Positions 16,081 through 23,699 of a stretch of 39,116 nucleotides of DNA are shown one piece after another (within the stretch, counting starts at the first letter, position 1; each line of letters starts with the position of its first letter). The stretch spans positions 1 to 39,116 of the forward strand of contig CBFHLY010000026.1 of NCBI GenBank assembly GCA_965656785.1, given 5' to 3'. The notes below the pieces were generated by a model. That model did no database searches, was not told where the DNA came from, and was given only the letters and a program-made list of their open reading frames with translations. The DNA is from JALQTD01 sp965656785 (lineage in GTDB: Bacteria > Bacteroidota > Bacteroidia > Flavobacteriales_D > Sanyastnellaceae). A program made the position numbers and the translations under genes.

Positions 16081-16944
16081 TTAGAGAACGTGTTTTTCGG
16101 CGTGGTAAGACGACCGGACCAGTGGGCCGCTCTCCACGTGGCGGAAGCCCATCTTTTTGCCCAATTCGCCCAATTCGGCAAAGACATCCGGGTGAATGAA
16201 TTCGTGCACGGGAAGGTGCTTGGGCGTCGGTTGAAGGTACTGGCCCAAGGTCACCACTTGGCAATTCACGGACCGCAGGTCCTCCATCGCCTCGACCACT
16301 TCATCGAAGGTTTCTCCCAAGCCGAGCATCACACCGGATTTCGTGCGCAGATTTGCTTGAGCCAACCGGCGCAGGACTTCCAAGCTGCGGTCGTATTTGG
16401 CCTGAATCCGCACCTCTTTCGTCAAACGCCTCACGGTTTCGAGGTTGTGGGAAACCACTTCGGGAGCGGCCTGGATGATGCGCGCGAGGTTTTCCCACTT
16501 GCCGGCGAAGTCGGGGATGAGGGTTTCCATCGTGGTGCCCGGGCTTTGGGCGCGGATGGCCCGGACGGTTTGGGCCCAAATCTCACTGCCACCATCCGGC
16601 AAATCATCGCGGTCGACGCTCGTGATGACCGCATGCTTCACCCCCATCAACTTCACCGAACGCGCGACGCGACCGGGCTCGAACGGATCCGCCTCCAAAG
16701 GCCGGCCGGTTGCAACATTGCAGAATCCGCAGCTGCGGGTGCAAATGTTGCCCAAGATCATGAACGTCGCGGTGCCTTCGCCCCAGCACTCGCCCATGTT
16801 CGGGCAATGACCGCTCTCGCAGATGGTGTGCAATTTGTGCTCCGAGACGATTTCGCGCACGTTGCGGTAGCTTTCTCCCGTGGGCAGTTTCACGCGCAGC
16901 CATTTGGGCTTCGGAACGCGCTGGTGATTCAAAGGTGCACTCAT
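16081..16944 (-). CDS. lipA: Lipoyl synthase
   Basis: LipA is a radical-SAM enzyme that inserts two sulfurs into protein-bound octanoyl groups. The 287-residue protein has the auxiliary cluster motif with Cys42, Cys47 and Cys53 (CESGHCPNMGEC), the radical-SAM cluster motif with Cys68, Cys72 and Cys75 (CTRSCGFC), and the C-terminal RSSYHAE with the Ser that ligates the auxiliary cluster. It begins nine bases after the stop of an envelope-protein gene on the same strand, so the two are co-transcribed. No lipB is present in the window. Confidence 0.97.
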   Translation of the reverse strand: MSAPLNHQRVPKPKWLRVKLPTGESYRNVREIVSEHKLHTICESGHCPNMGECWGEGTATFMILGNICTRSCGFCNVATGRPLEADPFEPGRVARSVKLMGVKHAVITSVDRDDLPDGGSEIWAQTVRAIRAQSPGTTMETLIPDFAGKWENLARIIQAAPEVVSHNLETVRRLTKEVRIQAKYDRSLEVLRRLAQANLRTKSGVMLGLGETFDEVVEAMEDLRSVNCQVVTLGQYLQPTPKHLPVHEFIHPDVFAELGELGKKMGFRHVESGPLVRSSYHAEKHVL

Positions 16945-16953
16945 GGCATGCGG

Positions 16954-17745
16954 TTATCGGGTCCAGCGACGCCCCACTTGGAGCTTCGCGTGCAGGGTGA
17001 GGAAGAAGCGTGAGTTTTGGTCAAACTTCTCGGCCAAAATTTCCGGCTTCCGCAAGAAAACATCGGCATCCACGCCGATGTTCAACGAGCGCATGATCTC
17101 GCGCTGATTGCCGTATTCAAATTCAAAGCTGTAGCCCGCATGCACTCCCGGAATGAAGGCCAATTCATTGAGCCCATTCGCCCAAGAGGCCTGACCGAAA
17201 ATGTCATCCGAAAAGTGGCGATTGGGATCGTAACGCTCGACGAGGATGCTCGTGTACGGAATGTCGGGGTATCCGATTTCCAGGTAAATCGGCTTTTCGA
17301 TGCCGAGACTGAGCCCCCAAAGGAACAGCGTGCTGAACCGCACCGCGTCCTTTCGGATTTTCTCGGAATGCACGTGCTGCGTGCCGGTGAGCAAGCGCAG
17401 GGCATGAAACGCATTCACCTTGCCGTAGACGTAGGCGGCGCCGTCGTCATACACCGGATTGCTCGTCTTTTCCTCCTTGGGGTTCCGGAGGTAGGCCAAA
17501 TCCGCCACCCACATCCGCACGTGCGTTCCATCTTTGTAAACGCCGCGCGCGAACGAAAGTCCCGCCCCCTGGGTGTGCAGCAGGAGGCCCCACGACATCT
17601 CGTCGGTCACGCGGGTAAAATCCCCGGCTCCTTCGTAGGCGCCGCCGGCACTGGTCGGTGTTTGGGCCGACGCTTCGACGCCCCAAACGAGGGCGAAGGA
17701 CGCAATCACAGCGCGCAGCACAGGGATGGGATTTGGGCGCAACAT
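16954..17745 (-). CDS. Conserved exported protein, probable outer membrane protein
   Basis: The 263-residue product has a signal peptide (IASFALVWGVEASAQ). The rest is aromatic-rich with alternating strands (YLEIGYPDIPYTSILVE, FFLTLHAKLQVG), which suggests a small outer-membrane beta-barrel. I recognise no named domain. It is the first gene of a unit with lipA, only nine bases away; why an envelope protein precedes lipoyl synthase is not clear. An exact TAACTTTG promoter box lies four bases before the ATG, suggesting a leaderless or nearly leaderless transcript. The convergent reading frame on the other strand is a shadow. Confidence 0.78.
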   Translation of the reverse strand: MLRPNPIPVLRAVIASFALVWGVEASAQTPTSAGGAYEGAGDFTRVTDEMSWGLLLHTQGAGLSFARGVYKDGTHVRMWVADLAYLRNPKEEKTSNPVYDDGAAYVYGKVNAFHALRLLTGTQHVHSEKIRKDAVRFSTLFLWGLSLGIEKPIYLEIGYPDIPYTSILVERYDPNRHFSDDIFGQASWANGLNELAFIPGVHAGYSFEFEYGNQREIMRSLNIGVDADVFLRKPEILAEKFDQNSRFFLTLHAKLQVGRRWTR

Positions 17746-17749
17746 GAAA

Positions 17750-17757
17750 CAAAGTTA
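17750..17757 (-). promoter_or_regulatory. TAACTTTG box of the exported protein-lipA operon
   Basis: An exact TAnnTTTG match on the minus strand ends four bases before ATG 17745 (TAACTTTG-TTTC-ATG). No TTG is seen at 17-23 bp upstream, so a -33 element is missing or divergent. Confidence 0.6.
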
Positions 17758-17810
17758 CGCGGTGAATCTTGAAATCTTGCTTCACCTTTGCAAACGTCAA
17801 CCCTTACTTC

Positions 17811-18233
17811 ATGGACGCATTCAATCCCCAATACACGCTGACGTACCAAGGCGACCTTCGCACCGAAATGACGCACCTGGCTTCGAATTCCCAGGTCATT
17901 ACGGATGCCCCGGTCGACAACCACGGAAAAGGTGCGGCATTCTCGCCGACGGACCTGACGAGTGCTGCGCTCGCGAGTTGCATGATGACCATGGTGGGCA
18001 TCAAGGCGAACGACATGTGCTTGCCCGTGACTTCGATGGAGGCTCGGGTGGAAAAGACGATGGGAAGTGGGCCCCGGCGGATTGTGCGAATCGCCGTGGA
18101 GCTCGTTCTCGACGTTCCGGAAGCGGGTGAGCGGGAACGCAAGGTGCTCGAAGCTACGGCACGTGCCTGCCCCGTGGCGCAATCGCTGCACCCGGACATC
18201 GATCAAGCGGTGTGCTTGATGTGGAAGGAATGA
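17811..18233 (+). CDS. OsmC/Ohr-family protein
   Basis: The 140-residue protein belongs to the OsmC family of thiol peroxidases. Both family cysteines are present: the first in LASCMMTMVGIKA, the second in ACPVAQSLHP. The domain begins with an N-terminal beta part (YTLTYQGDLRTEM) and includes the helix segment FSPTDLTSAALA typical of the YhfA/OsmC subgroup. ATG 17811 gives the usual length; the in-frame extension to 17769 lies in the promoter region. It is divergent from the exported protein-lipA operon with a 65-bp gap, which contains the imperfect -7-like string CACCTTTG. It probably acts on organic hydroperoxides in the cytoplasm; the substrate is inferred. Confidence 0.9.
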   Translation: MDAFNPQYTLTYQGDLRTEMTHLASNSQVITDAPVDNHGKGAAFSPTDLTSAALASCMMTMVGIKANDMCLPVTSMEARVEKTMGSGPRRIVRIAVELVLDVPEAGERERKVLEATARACPVAQSLHPDIDQAVCLMWKE

Positions 18234-18249
18234 ATCCGGTTTGGCCTGC

Positions 18250-18369
18250 TTATTCCGCACAAACCACCTCCGCATCCGCATAAGCAGAACAGGAGTGGCT
18301 CATCGTGCATGAAGCGAGCAAAACGGAAACGGCCAAGGCGGCCAACGCGAAGGAGAGGAACTTTTTCAT
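18250..18369 (-). CDS. Small lipoprotein, 39 residues
   Basis: The minus strand encodes a 39-residue peptide starting MKKFLSFALAALAV and reaching the lipobox LLASC at Cys21. That leaves a mature chain of only 19 residues with two more cysteines, Cys27 and Cys37, and an acidic C-terminus. The signal peptide is textbook: Lys-Lys, then a hydrophobic core, then the lipobox. An in-frame ATG seven codons upstream (at 18390), preceded by GGAGG, is a weaker start. It lies between the convergent OsmC gene and the divergent GWxTD gene. I recall very short Cys-bearing lipoproteins in flavobacteria but cannot name a family; the function is unknown. Confidence 0.75.
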   Translation of the reverse strand: MKKFLSFALAALAVSVLLASCTMSHSCSAYADAEVVCAE

Positions 18370-18468
18370 GAGCTTGCCAAAAATCGCCATCCTCCGTTAA
18401 CGCATGTCCGGTGAGAAGGTTTCATTGTGAACAGGTTGGCTGTGAATTAAAGTTCCGAACTTAGCGAC

Positions 18469-19695
18469 ATGAAGCGGATTGCACATTGGATCGGGGGCTG
18501 CGTGCTCGTAGCGTGGGGCTGTTCTTCCGGAATGCCTTCGACCCAAACCGCAGCACGGAAGCCATACGATTGGGAGGCAAAGCTGTTGCATCCGGAACTT
18601 TCCACCATTCGGCTTTCGCCGGATTCGGCTGCGGTGTTCGTGCGATTGGACCGGTCGGAACTGCTGTACTTGAGGGAGACTCCTCAAGCGCCATTCACTG
18701 CGGTGGTGCAAGTGGACCTCGGGCCGTTGCGCTGGGAATTGCGCGATACGCTAGAAGACGCGATGCCGGTGCAACTCGATGCGGTGTGGCGCGTGGCCGT
18801 CGGGGACCTCGATAGCACGGCGGCGAGAGGCGATGGGGTGCAGGTGCCGTATACGGTGCGTGACGTGGCGCGGAATGCCGAAGTGACGGGGTGGTGGGAG
18901 TTGGCGCCCGCGCACCAAACCCTGAACCGGTTCGATGCGGACGGTTGGGCGTTGTCTGGGCGGGATGTGCCCGCTGGGGACACGTTGTATTTGCAAGGGC
19001 CGGGCGGGCTGGCATGGGTTTGGGCGCAAGCTCGGCCGGAAGCGCAGTTGCCGAGCCCTCCGTTCACGGCGTTCAGCGACCCGCTTGCGGACTTGGTGCC
19101 GCAGGTGGTGGACACGCTGGTTGCGGACGAGGCGGGGCGGTTCGCCCTCGTGGTGCCGGAAGGGACGTCCCTTTTGAGGAGCACGGCGTTGGGGTTCGAG
19201 TTCGTGGTTCACGGGAGGCGGCAGGATTTCCCCTTCGTCCGGAAGGTGCCGTATTTGATTGAAACCACCCGGTACATCACGAGCCGGACCGAGTATGAAC
19301 GCATGACGGCGAGCGACGATCCGAAGGGTGCGCTGGATGGGTTTTGGCTCGATTGTGGAAACGACCAAGACCGGGGCAAGAACCTGATTGAAACGTACTA
19401 CGGCCGCGTGGAAGAGGCGAATCGCTACTTTTCTGGATTGCAAGAGGGCTGGCGGACGGACCGGGGGATGGTGCACATTGTGTTCGGGGTGCCCAACAAG
19501 GTCCGGCGTTCGGGGCGTTCGGAGTGGTGGATTTATGGGGAAGAAGGGAATGCGAACACGCTGACCTTCAGCTTTCGGCATGCGCCGACCAGCTTGGACC
19601 CGAACCGGTATGTCCTCGACCGCAGCATCCAATTCCGGCCGGCTTGGGACCGCATGGTCACGAGTTGGCGAAATGGGCGGATCCAAGGGGACTGA
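18469..19695 (+). CDS. GWxTD-domain lipoprotein
   Basis: The 408-residue protein has a signal peptide and a lipobox (VAWGC, Cys18). The middle is beta-rich, with FADL-like Ser/Asp-Pro phrases. The C-terminal third is the GWxTD domain, with GWRTD at 327-331 followed by GMVHIVFGVPNKV and SEWWIYGEEGN. Such domains are frequent in Bacteroidota and related phyla, where their function is unknown; location here is presumably the periplasmic face of a membrane. The divergent neighbour is the 39-residue lipoprotein, and rlmB follows 41 bp downstream on the same strand. Confidence 0.88.
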   Translation: MKRIAHWIGGCVLVAWGCSSGMPSTQTAARKPYDWEAKLLHPELSTIRLSPDSAAVFVRLDRSELLYLRETPQAPFTAVVQVDLGPLRWELRDTLEDAMPVQLDAVWRVAVGDLDSTAARGDGVQVPYTVRDVARNAEVTGWWELAPAHQTLNRFDADGWALSGRDVPAGDTLYLQGPGGLAWVWAQARPEAQLPSPPFTAFSDPLADLVPQVVDTLVADEAGRFALVVPEGTSLLRSTALGFEFVVHGRRQDFPFVRKVPYLIETTRYITSRTEYERMTASDDPKGALDGFWLDCGNDQDRGKNLIETYYGRVEEANRYFSGLQEGWRTDRGMVHIVFGVPNKVRRSGRSEWWIYGEEGNANTLTFSFRHAPTSLDPNRYVLDRSIQFRPAWDRMVTSWRNGRIQGD

Positions 19696-19736
19696 CTTGG
19701 GGTTTGGGGCGTACTTTCGGCACGAAATTCCTGCCC

Positions 19737-20549
19737 ATGTCCTTTGACGCTCCCTCTCCGCGTGGTCGCCGTTCCGATGCGCCCCGACGTACGTTTGAAA
19801 ACCGACGCCCCGCCCCTGAAAAAGGGACATACGTCATCGGCATGCACCCGGTTTTGGAAGCCCTCGAAGCGGGGAAGGAATTCCAGCGCGTGCTCATCCA
19901 ACGCGATGAAAAAGGAGAACGAACGGGCGAACTGCTTCAAGCACTTCGCCAGCACCACATCCCCGTGCAACGCGTGCCTCGAGAAAAGCTCGACCGGATC
20001 ACGCGGAAGAACCACCAAGGGGTCATCGCCTTCCTCTCTCCCATTGCGTTTCAGCCACTTGAAGAGCTGATTGCACGGGCTTACGAGGCGGGGGAAGCGC
20101 CATTGTTCGTGATGCTCGATGGCGTGACCGATGTGCGCAACCTCGGTGCCATCGCGCGGTCCGCAGAATGCTTCGGCGCGACAGGACTCGTCATTCCCAC
20201 GCAGGGTGTGGCCCCAATTCAAGAGGACGCCATCAAGTCGTCATCCGGTGCCTTGGTGAGGCTGCCCGTCTCCCGAGTGGAAAACGTCGCTGCGGCGGCG
20301 GAAATCATGGAGGCCAACGGCATCACAACGTACGCATTGACGGAGAAAGCTGCGGAGCCCATGACCAAAATCCCCGTTCCTCGGCCCGCCTGCTTGGTGC
20401 TGGGGGATGAAGAACGGGGAATTTCGTCGCAGGTGATGGCATCATGCAGCCACCGGTTGTTCGTCCCGATGGCGGGCCAAACCGCCAGCCTCAACGTGTC
20501 CGTGGCAGCTGGCATTGCCCTCTACCACGTGCTGGCGTCCAACAGCTGA
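19737..20549 (+). CDS. rlmB: 23S rRNA 2'-O-ribose methyltransferase RlmB-like (SpoU/TrmH family)
   Basis: The 270-residue SPOUT methyltransferase has an N-terminal substrate-binding domain opening with TYVIGMHPVLEAL (31-43) and the three knotted-domain motifs: DGVTDVRNLGAIARSAE (128-144), VLGDEERGIS (221-230) and SLNVSVAAGIALYHVL (251-266). The family methylates G2251 in 23S rRNA; a different 2'-O-methyl target is possible. ATG 19737 is preferred over the open frame back to 19524, which overlaps the GWxTD gene. The first 28 residues are basic and probably disordered. Its stop abuts that of the convergent eno gene. Confidence 0.92.
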   Translation: MSFDAPSPRGRRSDAPRRTFENRRPAPEKGTYVIGMHPVLEALEAGKEFQRVLIQRDEKGERTGELLQALRQHHIPVQRVPREKLDRITRKNHQGVIAFLSPIAFQPLEELIARAYEAGEAPLFVMLDGVTDVRNLGAIARSAECFGATGLVIPTQGVAPIQEDAIKSSSGALVRLPVSRVENVAAAAEIMEANGITTYALTEKAAEPMTKIPVPRPACLVLGDEERGISSQVMASCSHRLFVPMAGQTASLNVSVAAGIALYHVLASNS

Positions 20550-20554
20550 TCAGC
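20545..20554. other. Shared palindrome GCTGATCAGC holding both stop codons
   Basis: The stop of rlmB (TGA, 20547-20549) and the stop of convergent eno (TGA on the minus strand, 20552-20550) are directly adjacent, inside a perfect 10-bp palindrome. There is no intergenic base and no T-tract, so each transcript must end within, or beyond, the opposite gene. Confidence 0.8.
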
Positions 20555-21827
20555 CGCGGAACGCGACGCCGCGGTAGTGGCCGGTTTCTCCGAGCTCGTC
20601 TTCGATGCGGAGCAATTGGTTGTACTTCGCCACGCGGTCTGAACGGCTTGCCGATCCCGTCTTGATTTGGCCGGTGTTGAGGGCCACGGCGAGGTCCGCG
20701 ATTGTGGTGTCCTCCGTTTCGCCGGAGCGGTGGCTCATCACGCTGGTGTAGCCGTTGTTGTGGGCCAACGTCACGGCGTTGATGGTTTCGGTCAGGGTTC
20801 CGATTTGGTTGACCTTGACCAAAATGGAGTTCGCAATGCCTTCATCAATGCCACGCGCCAAGCGGTGCACGTTCGTCACGAACAAATCGTCGCCCACGAG
20901 CTGCACCTTGTCACCGACCGCTGTGGTGAGTGCCTTCCACGTCGCCCAATCGTCCTCCGCAACGCCGTCCTCGATGCTGGCAATCGGGTACTTCTTCACC
21001 CAATCGCTCCAGAACGAAACGAGGTCCGAACCAGTCAAAACGTCACCCGTCGATTCGAAGCGGTAGCGGTCCTGCTTGGCATCGTAGAATTCGGACGAAG
21101 CCGCATCCAAAGCGATGAGCATGTCGTCGCCCGGCTTGTAACCAGCCTTTTCGATGGCTTCGAGGACGACTTCGATGGCTTCTTCGTTGGAGCCGAGGTT
21201 GGGAGCGAACCCGCCTTCGTCACCGACGTTGGTGGAGTGGCCCTTGCTCTTCAAAACGGCCTTGAGGTGGTGGAACACTTCGGTGCCCATGCGCAGGCCA
21301 TCGGAGAAGGTCTCGGCGCCGACGGGCATGATCATGAATTCCTGGATGTCGATCTTGTTGTCCGCGTGCGACCCCCCGTTGAGGATGTTCATCATCGGAA
21401 CGGGCAAGGTGTGCGCGTTGACACCACCGATGTAGCGATAGAGGCTCTCGCCGACGGTTTCAGCGGCCGCTTTTGCAACGGCGAGCGAAACGCCCAAGAT
21501 GGCATTCGCTCCGAGCTTTCCCTTGTTGGCGGTTCCGTCGAGGTCGATCATCACCTGGTCGATCATGCGCTGATCGGTGACGTCGAAGCCGTTGAGTTCA
21601 TCGGCAAGGACGGAGTTCACGTGATCCACGGCTTTTTGGACGCCCTTCCCCATCCATTCGTCACCGCCGTCGCGCAATTCCACGGCTTCGTGGATGCCCG
21701 TGGAGGCGCCGGAAGGCACGGCAGCGCGGCCGAACGCTCCCTCTGTTGTGGTCACTTCCACCTCGATGGTGGGGTTGCCGCGCGAGTCCAAAATTTGGCG
21801 CGCGTAAATTTCATCAATGTAGCTCAT
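20550..21827 (-). CDS. eno: Enolase
   Basis: Enolase interconverts 2-phosphoglycerate and phosphoenolpyruvate. The 425-residue protein has the hallmark stretches GANAILGVSLAVAKAAA, the GGSHADNKIDIQEFMI loop with catalytic-site His, ILVKVNQIGTLTET with catalytic Lys, and the signature SHRSGETEDTTIADLAVA. The start is ATG 21827 (MSYIDEIYARQILDSRGNP), which fits the family. It lies 99 bp downstream of carA on the same strand; the string TAACTTGC (21908-21901) in that gap is a weak promoter candidate. The order rplQ-carA-eno is common in Bacteroidota. Confidence 0.98.
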   Translation of the reverse strand: MSYIDEIYARQILDSRGNPTIEVEVTTTEGAFGRAAVPSGASTGIHEAVELRDGGDEWMGKGVQKAVDHVNSVLADELNGFDVTDQRMIDQVMIDLDGTANKGKLGANAILGVSLAVAKAAAETVGESLYRYIGGVNAHTLPVPMMNILNGGSHADNKIDIQEFMIMPVGAETFSDGLRMGTEVFHHLKAVLKSKGHSTNVGDEGGFAPNLGSNEEAIEVVLEAIEKAGYKPGDDMLIALDAASSEFYDAKQDRYRFESTGDVLTGSDLVSFWSDWVKKYPIASIEDGVAEDDWATWKALTTAVGDKVQLVGDDLFVTNVHRLARGIDEGIANSILVKVNQIGTLTETINAVTLAHNNGYTSVMSHRSGETEDTTIADLAVALNTGQIKTGSASRSDRVAKYNQLLRIEDELGETGHYRGVAFRG

Positions 21828-21926
21828 CGCTTCGGAATTTCAGGTTGGATGCCGGGCCAGGAACCGGCGTGGGTCTCTCATTCAAACCCGCTAAGGCGCC
21901 GCAAGTTAAGGCGCGAATGCGGACCG

Positions 21927-23042
21927 TCAAACCTCCACGGCAGCGCGCATGTTCGCAACGAAATCGTCGAACAAGTAGCGGCTGTCGTGCGGCCCTGCCG
22001 ACGCTTCAGGGTGGTATTGCACGGAAAACACCGGACGGTCTTTCAAGGCAATGCCAGCCACCGTATCGTCGTTGAGGTGAATGTGCGTGAGCTCGATTTC
22101 CGAATGGGCCTCGAGGCTCGCATGGTCGACGACGAAGCCGTGGTTTTGGGAAGTGATTTCGCTTTTTCCTGTGCGAAGGTTCTTCACCGGATGGTTCACG
22201 CCGCGGTGACCGTTGAACATCTTCACGGTTTGGAGGCCCTGGCTGAGAGCGAGCACCTGGTGGCCGAGGCAAATGCCAAACACAGGGGTGCCTGAAGCGA
22301 CGATTTGGCCTACCACCTCGATGACATCGGGCATGGCGGAAGGATCACCCGGGCCGTTCGAGAGCATGTATCCAGACGGCCCCCACGCTTGCATCTCCGC
22401 AAACGATGTGGACTTCGGGAAAACACGCACCCGGCACCCACGGTCCGCCAGGCACTGGGCAATGCTTCGCTTCAGCCCGAGGTCCAAAAGCGCCACCTTC
22501 AAACCCTCCTCCGGCCCCAAGTCGTAAGCCTCTGCCGTCGTGACCCGGCTGCTGAGCTCAAGGCCCTGCATGCTCGGGGCTGAAGCCAGCCGGGCGGTCA
22601 ATTCATCATCCGCCAAGCCATCCGATGAAATGATGGCGTTCATGGCGCCGTGTTCTCTGATGTGACGGACCAATGCGCGCGTGTCCACTCCTGAGATGCC
22701 CACCAAGCCGTCCGCTTCAAGGAATTGCTGCAACTCCATGACCTGGCCAGCTCGGCTTCCAAAGGAACTGAAATTCTTCACCACGAGGCCTGACAGCTGA
22801 ACTCGGGATGATTCCGACTCGGTCGGCAGCGTGCCGTAATTGCCGATGTGGGCGGTGGCCATGACCAGGATTTGACCGTGGTAGCTGGGATCCGTGAAAA
22901 TCTCTTGGTAACCGTACATGCCGGTGTTGAAGGCGATTTCACCGAGGGTGGTGCCGGTGGATCCAATGGCTTCTCCCTCGAACCGCGTTCCGTCTTGCAA
23001 CAGGAGCACGGCGGGAATTTTAGGGGGTGCGGGATTTGGCAT
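21927..23042 (-). CDS. carA: Carbamoyl-phosphate synthase, small (glutaminase) subunit
   Basis: CarA hydrolyses glutamine and passes ammonia to CarB for carbamoyl phosphate synthesis (arginine and pyrimidines). The 371-residue protein has the N-terminal CPSase small domain (FNTGMYGYQEIFTDPSYHGQ) and the C-terminal class I glutamine amidotransferase with nucleophile Cys258 (FGICLGHQV) and His344/Glu346 (QYHPE). carB is not in the window. It follows the rplQ terminator and has its own TATCTTTG promoter box four bases before the ATG. Confidence 0.97.
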   Translation of the reverse strand: MPNPAPPKIPAVLLLQDGTRFEGEAIGSTGTTLGEIAFNTGMYGYQEIFTDPSYHGQILVMATAHIGNYGTLPTESESSRVQLSGLVVKNFSSFGSRAGQVMELQQFLEADGLVGISGVDTRALVRHIREHGAMNAIISSDGLADDELTARLASAPSMQGLELSSRVTTAEAYDLGPEEGLKVALLDLGLKRSIAQCLADRGCRVRVFPKSTSFAEMQAWGPSGYMLSNGPGDPSAMPDVIEVVGQIVASGTPVFGICLGHQVLALSQGLQTVKMFNGHRGVNHPVKNLRTGKSEITSQNHGFVVDHASLEAHSEIELTHIHLNDDTVAGIALKDRPVFSVQYHPEASAGPHDSRYLFDDFVANMRAAVEV

Positions 23043-23046
23043 GGCG

Positions 23047-23080
23047 CAAAGATACTTCGTGCAGTTGGGGGAATCCTCAA
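23047..23080 (-). promoter_or_regulatory. Promoter of carA, TATCTTTG box next to the ATG
   Basis: The exact -7 box TATCTTTG (23054-23047) is followed by CGCC and ATG 23042. A TTG at 23080-23078 lies 23 bp upstream, at the long end of the range for Bacteroidota promoters. Transcription would start at or near the start codon. Confidence 0.65.
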
Positions 23081-23104
23081 CGGAATGCTAAGACGTTATT
23101 CACG

Positions 23105-23131
23105 AAAAAGGGGAGCACTGGGCTCCCCTTT
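23105..23131 (-). terminator. Intrinsic terminator after rplQ
   Basis: Arms AAAGGGGAGC and GCTCCCCTTT (23122-23131 and 23107-23116 on the minus strand) with a 5-base loop, continuing into TTTTT. It ends the ribosomal-protein/rpoA transcript 22 bases past the rplQ stop, before carA. Confidence 0.9.
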
Positions 23132-23152
23132 CAATTCGGTTCATCTTGGAAA

Positions 23153-23695
23153 TCAGGCCTTCGGCTCTTCTGATTCTGCGGTGTCCGCTGCGGGTGCCTC
23201 CGGTGCCGAATCCTCAGCTGCTGGAGCTTCTTCCACTGCTGGCGCTTCAGCCACCGGTGCTGCTTCAGCAGCCTTGGCAGCCCCACCACGACGTGAACGA
23301 CGCGAGCGCTTCTTCTTGCCTTCCGTACCGTAGATGTCGTTGAAATCGACGAGCTCGATCATGCACATTTCCGCGTTGTCACCCAATCGGTTGCCAGTGC
23401 GGATGATGCGGGTGTATCCGCCGTCGCGGGTCGCAACTTTCGGTCCGACGGAACGGAACAACTCCGTCACGGCGAATTTGTTGCCCAACTGCGAGAACAC
23501 CACACGTCGGCTGTGGGTCGTGTCTTCTTTCGAACGCGTAACCAACGGCTCGACGAAGGAACGCAACGCCTTGGCCTTGGCCACGGTGGTCATGATCCGC
23601 TTGTGTTCGATGAGCGAGCAGGCCATGTTGGAGAGCATCGCTTTCCGGTGTCCCTTTTGGCGGGAGAGGTGATTGAATTTCTTGTTGTGACGCAT
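23153..23695 (-). CDS. rplQ: 50S ribosomal protein L17 with acidic tail
   Basis: The first 120 or so residues are L17 (MRHNKKFNHLSRQKGHR; YTRIIRTGNRLGDNAEM), which lies near the peptide exit tunnel. After a basic cluster KKKRSRRSRRGG (127-138) comes an extra tail of about 40 residues made almost only of Ala, Glu, Pro, Asp and Ser. The bacterial core is about 115-130 residues, so this 180-residue form is extended; Bacteroidota L17 often has such a tail. It is the last gene of the large operon, 4 bp after rpoA. Confidence 0.97.
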   Translation of the reverse strand: MRHNKKFNHLSRQKGHRKAMLSNMACSLIEHKRIMTTVAKAKALRSFVEPLVTRSKEDTTHSRRVVFSQLGNKFAVTELFRSVGPKVATRDGGYTRIIRTGNRLGDNAEMCMIELVDFNDIYGTEGKKKRSRRSRRGGAAKAAEAAPVAEAPAVEEAPAAEDSAPEAPAADTAESEEPKA

Positions 23696-23699
23696 GGCT

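Noticed and set aside
19712..19719. TACTTTCG as promoter of rlmB
   Set aside because: It has one mismatch to the -7 consensus and no TTG at 17-23 bp upstream; read-through from the GWxTD gene is as likely.
18751..19830. 359-codon minus-strand frame opposite the GWxTD gene
   Set aside because: Pro/Arg/His-rich mirror translation; the plus-strand frame carries a lipobox and GWRTD motif.
20667..22295. 542-codon plus-strand open frame across eno and carA
   Set aside because: Antisense shadow of enolase and CarA, spanning their intergenic gap; no recognisable motif or signal.
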